From Ruegeria arenilitoris (GTDB lineage: Bacteria > Pseudomonadota > Alphaproteobacteria > Rhodobacterales > Rhodobacteraceae), in the NCBI RefSeq assembly GCF_013035315.1, contig NZ_WQHP01000004.1, positions 186,001 through 250,000 of the forward strand: a stretch of DNA of 64,000 nt, written 5' to 3'. Made by a program: the position numbers and the translations under genes. Shown in pieces: positions 1 to 8,385 of the stretch (position 1 is its first letter; every line of letters begins with the position of its first letter). A model generated the notes under the pieces. It searched no databases and was not told the origin of the DNA. It worked only from the letters and a program-made list of their open reading frames with translations.

Positions 1-302
1 ATCTTGCCGGACAAACAGGTGTAGTAGCCCGCGCGGCGCAGATGGTGTGCATAGGTGGGGATGTCGCTGCGGAACTCAGCCGCATTGTCATAGACCCCCG
101 TGCGCGAGGGCAACTGACCGGACATGAAGCTGGCCCGCCCCGGCGCGCAAAGCGGCGAGGCCGTGTAAGCGTTGGCAAACCGGGTCGACCGTTCCGCCAG
201 TTTTTTCAGGTTCGGAGCGTGAAGCCATTCGGCGGGACCGTCTGGAACGAGGGTCCCGTTGAGCTGATCCACCATCAGGATCAGAATATTCGGCTTTGTC
301 AT
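1..302 (-). CDS. betC: Choline-sulfatase BetC, N-terminal part (runs off the left edge)
   Basis: Choline sulfatase hydrolyses choline-O-sulfate to choline and sulfate, feeding glycine betaine synthesis. Only about the first 100 residues are visible. They show the sulfatase N-terminus with a metal-binding Asp at residue 12 (MVDQ) and the core C-x-P-x-R motif at residues 52-56, where Cys52 would become formylglycine. This is followed by the SGQLPSRTGVYDNAAEF stretch typical of choline sulfatases. The ATG at 302 overlaps the betI stop by four bases (ATGA), so the two genes are translationally coupled in a betI-betC operon. The C-terminal part lies outside the window. Family assignment is firm; substrate specificity is inferred from the motif context and from betI. 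Confidence 0.88.
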   Translation of the reverse strand, partial: MTKPNILILMVDQLNGTLVPDGPAEWLHAPNLKKLAERSTRFANAYTASPLCAPGRASFMSGQLPSRTGVYDNAAEFRSDIPTYAHHLRRAGYYTCLSGK

Positions 303-871
303 TTTTCAGCCTCGAGCAGAGTGTTGAGGACACGCATGGCGTGGTTCACCGCCAACTGCGGTTCTTCCGGGGCGCTGAGTGCGGCGCGGATATAAAGCCC
401 GTCGATCAGGGCGATCATGTTTACAGCGGCCTCTTCCGGATCGCTGAGCAAGGGACGCAGGGCATGGGTCAGGTTCGACCGGATGCGCGCCTGATAGATT
501 TGCCACAGGCGCAGGGCATCATCGTTTGTCTGCGCCAGCACATAGAAGGTCATCCATGCCGCAATGACATCCGGTGTAAAACAGGACGGCGCAAAACAGG
601 CCCGGATAATCGCCTGAGCACGCTCTTGCGGGGCAGCGTTCTTTAGCTCACCACGGGCCTCGTCAGCGAAATCGGACAGGATACGGCGCATTGCAGCCAG
701 AAAGATCTGGTCTTTGCCACCGAAGTAGTGATGTGCCAGCGCACTGGACATCCCTGCCCGTTTGGCGATCTGGCTGACTGTCACATCAAGGGATTTCTTC
801 GACCCGAGCTCGGCAATCGTTGCCTTGACGATCGCATCACGACGGATTGGCTCCATTCCGAGTTTCGGCAT
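299..871 (-). CDS. betI: Transcriptional repressor BetI (TetR family)
   Basis: This 190-residue TetR-family regulator closely resembles BetI, the choline-responsive repressor of betaine synthesis genes. The N-terminal helix-turn-helix lies at about residues 25-50 (VSQIAKRAGMSSALAHHYF), followed by the family's FGGKDQIF stretch. The C-terminal ligand domain includes a TNDDALRLWQIYQARIRSNL-like region characteristic of BetI. Length matches the family. It is the first gene of the minus-strand unit and overlaps betC by four bases. A dyad resembling a BetI operator lies 45 bases upstream of the start, which suggests autoregulation. Identification is confident. Confidence 0.92.
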   Translation of the reverse strand: MPKLGMEPIRRDAIVKATIAELGSKKSLDVTVSQIAKRAGMSSALAHHYFGGKDQIFLAAMRRILSDFADEARGELKNAAPQERAQAIIRACFAPSCFTPDVIAAWMTFYVLAQTNDDALRLWQIYQARIRSNLTHALRPLLSDPEEAAVNMIALIDGLYIRAALSAPEEPQLAVNHAMRVLNTLLEAEK

Positions 872-915
872 CGCTATCCCCTCATTACGTAAACTGTGAA
901 AACGCTAAGGGGTTT

Positions 916-937
916 TTATTGACCCGTCAATCAATAA
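916..937. promoter_or_regulatory. betI box: Candidate BetI operator
   Basis: The interval upstream of betI contains an imperfect dyad of TTATTGA and TCAATAA around CCCGTCAA. Read on the minus strand it is ATTGATTGACGGGTCAATAA, close to the enterobacterial BetI site that pairs ATTGATTGGACG with TTCAATAA. It is 45-66 bases before the betI start. The dyad is seen directly; binding by BetI is inferred. Confidence 0.6.
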
Positions 938-958
938 CGTTTTGCGCCGGCCGGACGA

Positions 959-1867
959 TCACAGTTTTGGCGCGATACTGGGCGTCGTCAAGTTGCTACG
1001 GTTCAAAACCGCTTCTCGCCAGGCGATGAAGCTGACCGCCAACAGAATCACGGTTCCGCCCGCGACAACCCAGATGTCGATACTTTCGTGGAATACCAGC
1101 GCCCCAAGCAATGTGGCCCAGATCAGCTGCAGAAACGTAACGGGCTGCGTCACCGCAACCGGGGCGGCCTTCAGGGCCAGGGTCATGAAATAGTGACCCA
1201 TCGTGGCAAAGCTTGCCACCAGAAACAAAACGCCAAGGTCGCGCAAGCTGGGCGGGGTCCAGACAGCAATCGCGAATGGGATCAACGCTATGGTCACCCA
1301 AATGGACATATGGGCCACGACGACCGAAGGCGGCAGATCACGTACCAGCACTTTGGCTATCAGGTAGGACCCACCCAAGGTCAGGGCCGTGCCCAACATT
1401 GTGATGTGACCGGGCGAAATCTCACGAAACCCCGGACGCAGGATGATCAGAACGCCGATCAACGCCACGAAAATCGCGGCAATCCGGCGGAAGGCAAGCG
1501 GTTCTCCCAAAAAGAGAGCCGCTCCGAGGGTGACATAAACCGGTGTCATGTAGTTCATCGCCGTGACTTCGGCCAACGGGATCTGGGTCATCGAAAAGAA
1601 CCACAACATGACGGCAAAGGCATGAACGACGCCACGCGTGCCCAGCAAAACCAAGTGCCTCTTTGTAAGGTGCGTGGTCAGAACCAGACGAAGTGCTGGC
1701 AGCAAAAAGATCAGCCCGAATGCAAATCTCAGAAATGCGGCCTGGATCGGGTCCATGGTTGGCCCAAGCGACTTGACCAGGGCGGTCATGATCACAAAGG
1801 ACAGGCCCGCCGCAAACATCCAAAGCATGCCTGCCAGCGGTCGATGTTGGGCGGCCAAACTTGTCAT
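959..1867 (-). CDS. EamA/DMT-family membrane transporter
   Basis: A 302-residue drug/metabolite-transporter-type permease with ten predicted membrane helices in two EamA repeats. The first runs at about residues 15-145 and the second at 155-285, with repeat motifs such as PLAEVTAMNYMTPVYVTLGAALFLGEP and TQPVTFLQLIWATLLGALVFHES. The open frame continues upstream to a TTG at 1903. The ATG at 1867 (MTSLAAQHRP) is preferred because membrane topology begins just after it, although no strong ribosome binding site precedes it. The substrate cannot be read from sequence. It is co-directional with the upstream argO-like gene, about 40 bases away, so the two may be co-transcribed. Confidence 0.82.
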   Translation of the reverse strand: MTSLAAQHRPLAGMLWMFAAGLSFVIMTALVKSLGPTMDPIQAAFLRFAFGLIFLLPALRLVLTTHLTKRHLVLLGTRGVVHAFAVMLWFFSMTQIPLAEVTAMNYMTPVYVTLGAALFLGEPLAFRRIAAIFVALIGVLIILRPGFREISPGHITMLGTALTLGGSYLIAKVLVRDLPPSVVVAHMSIWVTIALIPFAIAVWTPPSLRDLGVLFLVASFATMGHYFMTLALKAAPVAVTQPVTFLQLIWATLLGALVFHESIDIWVVAGGTVILLAVSFIAWREAVLNRSNLTTPSIAPKL

Positions 1868-1907
1868 GTTAAGGGTTGAACACCGAAACCTCGGCAGAGG
1901 CAACCCA

Positions 1908-2507
1908 TCACATCAACACAAGTTTGGCAGCAATCGCCAGCATGACCAGACCAATCAGTAGATCCAGAACTTGCCACGCCCGGGCACGTCTGAAAATCGG
2001 TGACAGAACACCCGCCCCGTACCCTAGCGAAAAGAAGAACACAAAGCTGGCCGTCATGGCGCCAATGGCAAAGGCCAAACGGTCCTCATACTGGGCCGAG
2101 ATCGACCCGATCAGGACAACCGTATCCAGGTAGACATGCGGGTTCAGCCAGGTGAACGCGAGAACGGTCAGCAGAACCGATTGCAGACTGGCTCGCTGGC
2201 CTTCGCCGATCTCCATCACCGCGCCGCCACGCCAGGCCGAACTTAGGCTGCGCAGGCCATACCATGTCAGAAAAATCGCGCCGCCGTAGCGCATGACAGT
2301 CTCGAACCACGGCAAGGCCTGTGCCAAGGTCCCGAAACCGGCGACCCCGGCAGCAATGAGGATGGCGTCGGATACCGCACAGGTCAGGCACAGTGGGAAC
2401 ACATGCTCGCGCCGCAGGCCTTGTCTCAGGACAAAGGCGTTTTGGGCACCTATGGCCAGGATCAGGCTGAAGCCTAGTACGAAACCTGCGATCAAGGATG
2501 TGGGCAT
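1908..2507 (-). CDS. argO: LysE/ArgO-family amino acid exporter
   Basis: A 199-residue LysE-superfamily exporter, the usual length, with about six hydrophobic helices. The N-terminal signature GFVLGFSLILAIGAQNAFVLRQGLRREHV is that of the LysE/ArgO branch, which exports arginine or lysine. A LysR regulator of ArgP type is divergently transcribed 86 bases away. The argO/argP or lysE/lysG divergent pair is the classic arrangement, with the regulator inducing export when basic amino acids accumulate. The function is inferred from this family and context; which amino acid is exported cannot be decided here. Confidence 0.85.
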   Translation of the reverse strand: MPTSLIAGFVLGFSLILAIGAQNAFVLRQGLRREHVFPLCLTCAVSDAILIAAGVAGFGTLAQALPWFETVMRYGGAIFLTWYGLRSLSSAWRGGAVMEIGEGQRASLQSVLLTVLAFTWLNPHVYLDTVVLIGSISAQYEDRLAFAIGAMTASFVFFFSLGYGAGVLSPIFRRARAWQVLDLLIGLVMLAIAAKLVLM

Positions 2508-2593
2508 GAGACCTCCGACGTTCTGCAGCGTTGACTAATCGCACGGCTTCCTTCAATCAAATTAAAGATACTGAATTTAGTTAAGCTGAACTA
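2508..2593. promoter_or_regulatory. Divergent argO/argP-type promoter region
   Basis: The 86 bases between the exporter and its LysR regulator are AT-rich (around 2555-2590, with aaattaaagatactgaa and ttagttaagc) in an otherwise GC-rich neighbourhood. This is the expected location of overlapping promoters and the LysR binding site. No T-N11-A element could be singled out with confidence. Confidence 0.45.
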
Positions 2594-3484
2594 ATGTTGC
2601 TGGACCCAAATCACTTGTCTGCGTTGTCCACCATTCTGCGCCACGGCAGTTTTGACGCCGCCGCGTCGGACCTGTCGGTGACGCCATCAGCCGTCTCTCA
2701 ACGGATCAAAGCGCTTGAGGACCGTGTCGGCGCAGCCCTGATCAACCGCGGAACGCCCTGCACGGCCACCCCGCTGGGTTTACGCGTTGCGCAGCACGCT
2801 GAGGACATTGGGCTGCTTGAGGCAAAACTCGCCCGCGAGCTGACCCTGGATCAGACGAGCGGCCCGGCCCGCGTACGCATCGCGGTTCCGGCGGACGTTC
2901 TGGCGACGTGGTTCATCGACGCGATGTCTCAAGTCGACGGTCTGCTGTTCGACCTTGTCGTCGACGATCAGGACCACTCTGCGGAATGGCTGCGACGCGG
3001 CGAGGTCAGCGCCGCCATTACAGTCGGAGGAGACACAATCCCCGGCGCGGACGCCCTCGCACTGGGTGCAATGCGGTATGTCCCCACGGCCAACCCGGAT
3101 TTCATGCGCAAGTGGTTCGCTGATGGGGTGAATGCCGACACATTGTCCCGCGCGCCCTGCCTGACGTTCAACCGCAAGGACTCTTTGCAAAAGGCATGGT
3201 TAACCCGGCAAACCGGTCAGCGCCTATCCCCGCCATCGCATTTCCTGCCCTCTTCGCAAGGGTTTGTTGAGGCGGCAATTGTCGGATTGGGATGGGGGAT
3301 GAACCCGATCGGCCTTGCGCAAGATGCGCTGGCGGATGGCCGCTTGTGCCCTGTTCTGCCAGACGCGCCGCTGGACGTGAGGCTGACCTGGCAGGTTGGC
3401 CGGGTCCTGTCCGCAGCGCTTGCCCCTCTGACCGCTGCGGTCAAACGTACTGCGGCTGAGGCTCTTCTTCCTGTCGACACCTGA
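2594..3484 (+). CDS. argP: LysR-family regulator, ArgP/IciA type
   Basis: A 296-residue LysR-type regulator. The winged HTH occupies residues 1-60, with the recognition segment AASDLSVTPSAVSQRIKALE. The remainder is the two-lobed effector domain. ArgP-like features are the MLLDPNHLSALSTILRHGSFDAAA start and the RVGAALINRGTPC stretch. It is divergent from a LysE-type exporter, which it probably activates in response to arginine or lysine. A start at 2594 is supported by the alignment-like LysR N-terminus (MLLDPNHLSAL). Family confidence is high; effector identity is inference. Confidence 0.85.
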   Translation: MLLDPNHLSALSTILRHGSFDAAASDLSVTPSAVSQRIKALEDRVGAALINRGTPCTATPLGLRVAQHAEDIGLLEAKLARELTLDQTSGPARVRIAVPADVLATWFIDAMSQVDGLLFDLVVDDQDHSAEWLRRGEVSAAITVGGDTIPGADALALGAMRYVPTANPDFMRKWFADGVNADTLSRAPCLTFNRKDSLQKAWLTRQTGQRLSPPSHFLPSSQGFVEAAIVGLGWGMNPIGLAQDALADGRLCPVLPDAPLDVRLTWQVGRVLSAALAPLTAAVKRTAAEALLPVDT

Positions 3485-3493
3485 GTTGCATAC

Positions 3494-4768
3494 TCAAGAC
3501 CGTACGGCGGTTTTTGTATGTGGCAGAACCACGCGATAGCAGTTGATGGCCGAAAAAAGGCTGGTGGCGACGATGAACGCGATCGCCCAAACGACCTCGT
3601 GCATATGCGCAATTCCCGCCAGAGCGGCAGAGAACAGCACACCTGAAATCCGGCAAATGCTTTTGACGGCGGCCGCCCCTTTGACCCGCTGGTCTTTGGG
3701 CGCGACGTCCAGAAAATACAGCTTTCTGGCGCTGCCGATCCCGGTCACTGCTACCGTCACGATGAACAAGGCAACAGCATGCAGGTGCACTTCATGATCA
3801 ATGCCCAGAAAATGCACCAGCAAAAGCGCACCCCCGGTGACAGCAACCATCAGGTTTCCGACCACCATGACAGCCCGGTGTGACTTCATGTTTACGAATT
3901 GCCACAACGGGGCAGAGATCAGATATCCCGACGCCGAAGACACGATCATGGCCGTCAGCCCCTTGGCCGAACTGTGATGAGCTTCAGCAGCGATCAGAGC
4001 AAAAAAGGGAACGGCCAGGGAAACTACAACAAGCGGCATCCGCATAACCATATAACGACGGAACCATGCCTCATCGAACATGGCGGCGATATCGGTGAAG
4101 TTCTCGACGAACTTTCGCTTGCCAATGGGCTGCGATGCGGCCTTATCCTCGGGCGGCCCTGCATCCTCGGACATCATTAGGATCGACAGGCCGGAAAGGA
4201 CGAAAAAGGTCACAGATACGGCGATGATCGCAGAATGTCGTGAAAACGGAGGGTTTTCCTTGGTGAGTTCATGCACCAGCAGTGCAATACCAATCGCCCC
4301 CAGCCCACCGACGCCCAGCTGCAGGTAGTGCATGACCATCCGCGATTTTGAATGCACGTGATCCCCAAGCAGGTCGGTGTACATAAGTGACTGGATCTCT
4401 TCGATCAGGCCGATCAGAAAGAATGCGGCCACAAAAGCCAGACCGATAACCGGCACGATGCCGGTCGCGGCAACCACCAAGGCCATGACGAGGCAAGCGC
4501 CAATGGCAACTTCGGTCATTGCGATTGCGCGTTTCTTCCGTTCCCGCGCAGCAATCGGTTGCGCCAGGAACACGTCCGAAATCATGCTGCCAACCATACG
4601 CACCGAAACCAATGCCCCGGCTATGAACATCGGAAGCTCTAACGAGACCGCCAGAAACGGCAAGACGACGGACGGGCTGCCCAATGTCCAGGCCACCTGA
4701 GACAAAATGCTTTGCCCGGCCAGGACCGGGACATTCCTTTTTGACGTGTCCTGCGCGATTTCCGTCAC
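3494..4768 (-). CDS. MFS-type membrane transporter of unknown substrate
   Basis: A 424-residue membrane protein with about twelve hydrophobic segments in two halves, separated by a hydrophilic stretch near residues 205-235 (EDAGPPEDKAASQPIGKRKF). This is the topology of a major facilitator permease. I do not recognise a specific subfamily; the LFSAINCYRVVLP ending and the SLMYTDLLGDHVHSKSRM loop are not diagnostic to me. Its stop lies 10 bases from the convergent argP stop. It stands alone on its strand and has no obvious enzyme partner. Substrate and direction of transport are unknown. Confidence 0.7.
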   Translation of the reverse strand: MTEIAQDTSKRNVPVLAGQSILSQVAWTLGSPSVVLPFLAVSLELPMFIAGALVSVRMVGSMISDVFLAQPIAARERKKRAIAMTEVAIGACLVMALVVAATGIVPVIGLAFVAAFFLIGLIEEIQSLMYTDLLGDHVHSKSRMVMHYLQLGVGGLGAIGIALLVHELTKENPPFSRHSAIIAVSVTFFVLSGLSILMMSEDAGPPEDKAASQPIGKRKFVENFTDIAAMFDEAWFRRYMVMRMPLVVVSLAVPFFALIAAEAHHSSAKGLTAMIVSSASGYLISAPLWQFVNMKSHRAVMVVGNLMVAVTGGALLLVHFLGIDHEVHLHAVALFIVTVAVTGIGSARKLYFLDVAPKDQRVKGAAAVKSICRISGVLFSAALAGIAHMHEVVWAIAFIVATSLFSAINCYRVVLPHTKTAVRS

Positions 4769-4886
4769 TCGCTTGCGTGTGTTTTTCCATTCTCTGCACA
4801 GCGTGTTCGCCGCACAGGGTCATATAATCCAGTCTTTTCAGCTTACTCGGTTAACCGCGACCGGCCAAGAACCCTATGTGCGCAAT

Positions 4887-4915
4887 GCAAAAAACCCGGC
4901 CAGAGGCCGGGTTTT
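4887..4915 (-). terminator. Rho-independent terminator downstream of the yebC-family gene
   Basis: An 11-bp perfect stem (AAAACCCGGCC / GGCCGGGTTTT) with a 3-base loop at 4891-4915 is followed on the minus strand by a run of T. It lies 24 bases past the stop of the YebC-family gene and would end that transcript. Confidence 0.85.
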
Positions 4916-4938
4916 GCAAGCACGTATCGCGACAAGGG

Positions 4939-5679
4939 TCAGAGTTGCGCCATGACCTCATCTGTCGCTTCGAAATTCGTGGTCACGCGCTGAACGTCAT
5001 CGTCGTCTTCCAGCGCATCAACCAGCTTCATCAGCTTTTGCATATCTTCCAGACCAAGTTCGGTCGTCGTGGTGGGCTTCCAAACCAGCTTGGTGGACTC
5101 GGTTTCGCCCAAGGCGGCTTCAAGCGCGTTCGACACTTCGTTCAGGTCGGTATCGGCACACCAGATGATGTGACCCTCGTCCGAACTTTCGACATCTTCG
5201 GCACCGGCCTCGATCGCCGCCTCGAAAACAGTGTCCGCATCGCCGACTGTCGCCGGGTAAACGACTTCGCCCTTGCGTTCGAACATGAACCCGACCGAGC
5301 CGGTCTCACCCAGGTTCCCGCCATTCTTCGAAAAGGTCGAGCGCACGGTCGAAGCGGTGCGGTTGCGGTTGTCGGTCATCGTCTCGACGATCACGGCGAC
5401 ACCGTTCGGGCCGTAACCCTCGTACCGGATTTCTTCGTAGTCGTCGCCTTCACCCGCCACCGATTTCTTGATCGCCCGGTCGATCACGTCCTTCGGGACC
5501 GAGTTCGACTTGGCCTCTTTCACCGCCAGACGCAGGCGCGGGTTCTTGTCGGGATCAGGGTCGCCCATCTTGGCGGCAACGGTGATCTCTTTCGACAGCT
5601 TGGAAAACAGTTTGGACCGCGCGGCGTCCTGACGTCCCTTGCGGTGCTGGATATTGGCCCATTTGGAGTGGCCTGCCAT
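4939..5679 (-). CDS. yebC: YebC/PmpR-family regulatory or translation-associated protein
   Basis: A 246-residue YebC-family protein, full length. The invariant N-terminus [20 protein letters not shown] is present, followed by the family signature [12 protein letters not shown] near residues 95-106. Family members were described as DNA-binding regulators, and more recent work links them to relief of ribosome stalling; the sequence alone cannot decide. The gene is monocistronic, with a strong terminator just downstream and the divergent SLC13 permease upstream. The cytoplasmic location follows from the lack of any signal or membrane segment. Confidence 0.95.
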   Translation of the reverse strand: MAGHSKWANIQHRKGRQDAARSKLFSKLSKEITVAAKMGDPDPDKNPRLRLAVKEAKSNSVPKDVIDRAIKKSVAGEGDDYEEIRYEGYGPNGVAVIVETMTDNRNRTASTVRSTFSKNGGNLGETGSVGFMFERKGEVVYPATVGDADTVFEAAIEAGAEDVESSDEGHIIWCADTDLNEVSNALEAALGETESTKLVWKPTTTTELGLEDMQKLMKLVDALEDDDDVQRVTTNFEATDEVMAQL

Positions 5680-5789
5680 GGTGCGTCCTCGTCATCATGT
5701 TTGCGTATTCGGCGCTCATATAGACGTTTGCGGGGCCAAGGATCAAGAGAGCGGCTTGCGACAGTCAATCTGGCCGGTATGGTGACCGC

Positions 5790-7562
5790 ATGACGACAGA
5801 CCAGATTATTCTTTTTTCCCTTTTCGCGATTGTCTTTGGAATGCTGCTTTGGGGGAAATTCCGATACGACCTCGTGGCCTTCACCGCACTTTTGATCGGC
5901 GTTGTACTTGGCGTGGTCCCCGTTGACGATGCATTTGCCGGGTTCGGTCACCCGGCGACGATCATTGTTGCGCTGGTGTTGGTTGTCTCAGCCGGGCTGG
6001 TCCGGTCGGGGGCCGTCTTTTTGATCACCCGCACACTGGTCGACGCGTCACGTGGGCTGGGCGCGCATATCGCGCTGATGGGCGGGATCGGCGCGGTTCT
6101 TTCGGCCTTCATGAACAACGTGGCAGCGTTGGCACTGTTGATGCCGGTCGACATCCAAACCGCGCGCAAAGCCGGACGAGCCGTCGGTTTGACGCTGATG
6201 CCGCTCAGCTTTGCGACAATCCTTGGGGGGATGGCCACGTTGATCGGCACGCCACCCAACATCATCATCGCCTCGATCCGGGCCGAAACTTTGGGCGAAC
6301 CGTTCAGCATGTTCGATTTTGCGCCTGTCGGTGGATTAGCAGCCATTGCGGGGCTGGCATTTGTCGCACTGATCGGGTGGCGCCTGATCCCCAATCGCGG
6401 ACCGCAGGAAGAGGCCTCGGACACCCTCGCCGAATATATCGCCGAACTGACGGTGTCAGAAGAGTCTCCTCAGATCGGCAAACGCGTAAGCGAACTATAT
6501 GAGGCCGCTGAAAAATCTGATGTGGCCATCATCGGCCTGATCCGGGATGGCAAGCGGCGTTATGGCCGGTCGGCCCATGCAACGTTGAAACCGGGCGACG
6601 CGCTGGTTCTTGAGGCACGGCCAGAGGCACTGGATGAGTTCCGCACGGCTTTGAACCTCGATTTCTCGGACACACGTCGTCAGGAACTGTTGACGGCCGA
6701 GGGGGACGGCCTGGAAGTGGTCGAGGTTGTCGTGCCGCTGAACGCGCGCGCTACCGGACGCACTGCGCAAGGTCTTGGGCTGGCGTGGCGTCAAAGCACC
6801 GTTCTGATGGGTATCTCTCGTCAGGGTCGCCGCATCACCGAACAAGTTCGCAAGACCGAGATCGAGGCCGGCGATATCCTTCTGCTGCTCTGCCCGCGCG
6901 ACCGCAGCGCCGACGTGACCGAGTGGCTTGGCTGCTTGCCTTTGGCCGAGCGCGGGCTGAACGTTACAGCCAATGACAAGGCATGGCTGGCGATTGGTCT
7001 GTTCGCCGCCGCAGTGCTGGCAGCCAGTGTCGGGCTGATTTACCTGCCCATCGCATTGGGTCTGGTCGTTGTGGGCTATGTACTGACCAAGATCATGCCA
7101 ATCTCTGAAATTTACACCCACATTGAATGGCCCGTCGTGGTGCTGCTGGGGTCGATGATCCCATTGGGCAGCGCACTTGAGACGTCGGGCGGCACGGAAT
7201 TGATTGCAAATGCGTTGATTCAATTGACAGATGGCTTGCCTGCATGGGCCATCCTGACCGTGCTGATGGTGGTCACCATGACCCTGTCTGACGTGCTGAA
7301 CAACACCGCGACAGCCATTGTCGCGGCCCCGGTTGGCATACAGATGGCTCGAACGCTTGAGGTGTCACCGGACCCGTTCCTGATGACGGTAGCCGTTGCC
7401 GCCTCGGCCGCGTTCTTGACGCCCATCGGGCACAAGAACAACACGCTGGTCCTGGGCCCCGGAGGGTATCATTTTGGCGATTACTGGCGCATGGGGCTGC
7501 CCCTGGAAATCTTGATAATTGCCGTTTCCATCCCCGCAATCCTTGTCTTCTGGCCGCTGTGA
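5790..7562 (+). CDS. SLC13-family permease with two TrkA-C (RCK_C) domains
   Basis: A 590-residue divalent-anion-sodium-type permease. Membrane helices occupy about residues 1-195 and 400-590. The duplicated DASS core motifs are FMNNVAALALLMPV (first half) and LNNTATAIVAAPVG (second half). The soluble middle section, about residues 205-385, carries two TrkA-C ligand-binding domains (for example SELYEAAEKSDVAIIGLIRDGKR and LGLAWRQSTVLMGISRQGRRI). Proteins of this layout import sulfate, dicarboxylates or other anions; the ion cannot be read here. A second protein of the same architecture lies at 11771-13549. The start ATG lacks a strong ribosome binding site. It is followed after 16 bases by an amidotransferase gene. 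Confidence 0.88.
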   Translation: MTTDQIILFSLFAIVFGMLLWGKFRYDLVAFTALLIGVVLGVVPVDDAFAGFGHPATIIVALVLVVSAGLVRSGAVFLITRTLVDASRGLGAHIALMGGIGAVLSAFMNNVAALALLMPVDIQTARKAGRAVGLTLMPLSFATILGGMATLIGTPPNIIIASIRAETLGEPFSMFDFAPVGGLAAIAGLAFVALIGWRLIPNRGPQEEASDTLAEYIAELTVSEESPQIGKRVSELYEAAEKSDVAIIGLIRDGKRRYGRSAHATLKPGDALVLEARPEALDEFRTALNLDFSDTRRQELLTAEGDGLEVVEVVVPLNARATGRTAQGLGLAWRQSTVLMGISRQGRRITEQVRKTEIEAGDILLLLCPRDRSADVTEWLGCLPLAERGLNVTANDKAWLAIGLFAAAVLAASVGLIYLPIALGLVVVGYVLTKIMPISEIYTHIEWPVVVLLGSMIPLGSALETSGGTELIANALIQLTDGLPAWAILTVLMVVTMTLSDVLNNTATAIVAAPVGIQMARTLEVSPDPFLMTVAVAASAAFLTPIGHKNNTLVLGPGGYHFGDYWRMGLPLEILIIAVSIPAILVFWPL

Positions 7563-7578
7563 CGGATAAGAGCGCCAT

Positions 7579-8313
7579 ATGAAACGCTTTCTCATCCTGC
7601 AACTGCGCCCGGAAATCGATGCATCGGACGCCGAATATGCCTCGATTCTGGACAAGACCGGCCTTTCACCGGAACAGACCCATCGCATACGGCTGGATTG
7701 CGAAGAACTGCCTTCTGATCTGGATGTCACGGACTACGCCGGGGTAATCGTCGGTGGCGGGCCAGGATGCGTCAGTGACGATCCGGCCACCAAGTCCGAT
7801 ACCGACGCGCGGACCGAGGCTGCCATCATGGGACTCATGCCTCAGATCATTGCGCGGGATCATCCGTTCATGGGTTGTTGCTATGGGCTTGGCATTCTTG
7901 CCGCTCATCTGGGCGGCTCAGTCAGCAAAGAGCAGTACGGCGAACCTGTCGGCCCCTCAACCTGCCGTCTGACCGACGAAGGTGCCCAAGACCCACTAAC
8001 TGCGGGCCTGGCCGACAGCTTCGATGCGTTCGTCGGTCACAAAGAGGCCGTTCAGGCCCTCCCGGACGGCTGCGTGCACCTGCTGGCCTCAGACCCCTGC
8101 CCGTTTCAGATGATCCGCTGGGGACAAAACGTTTATGCCACGCAGTTCCATCCCGAGGCAGACGCGGGCGATTTTGAACAGCGCATCAACATCTACAAGA
8201 ACCACGGCTATTTCCCGCCCGAAGATGCCCAGCGCCTGATCGATATCTGTCATGCCGCGGATGTCACACAACCGGCAGAAATCCTGCGCAGATTTGCCGA
8301 ACGTTACGGGTGA
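7579..8313 (+). CDS. Class I glutamine amidotransferase-like protein (GATase1)
   Basis: A 244-residue stand-alone class I glutamine amidotransferase, resembling the GMP-synthase-type glutaminase domain. The oxyanion loop GGGPGCVSD is at residues 59-67, the nucleophile elbow G-C-C-Y-G places Cys101 as the catalytic residue, and QFHPE near residue 193 supplies the His-Glu pair. Such free-standing proteins hydrolyse glutamine or gamma-glutamyl compounds (for example gamma-glutamyl-polyamines), but the acceptor is unknown. It is probably co-transcribed with the SLC13 permease 16 bases upstream. No partner synthase is adjacent. Confidence 0.85.
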   Translation: MKRFLILQLRPEIDASDAEYASILDKTGLSPEQTHRIRLDCEELPSDLDVTDYAGVIVGGGPGCVSDDPATKSDTDARTEAAIMGLMPQIIARDHPFMGCCYGLGILAAHLGGSVSKEQYGEPVGPSTCRLTDEGAQDPLTAGLADSFDAFVGHKEAVQALPDGCVHLLASDPCPFQMIRWGQNVYATQFHPEADAGDFEQRINIYKNHGYFPPEDAQRLIDICHAADVTQPAEILRRFAERYG

Positions 8314-8385
8314 CCTAACGGCGTTATTGCCTGACCTACAACCCCTCGCATAGGCTGGCCCGAACGGCTTTGGGAGGAGTTGTTC

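Noticed and set aside
1088..1879. 263-residue plus-strand frame over the EamA permease
   Set aside because: Antisense to a clear membrane transporter, extremely rich in Gln, Arg and Gly with no family resemblance.
4876..5793. 305-residue plus-strand frame over the yebC-family gene
   Set aside because: Complement of a highly conserved gene; codon and residue pattern are those of an antisense shadow.
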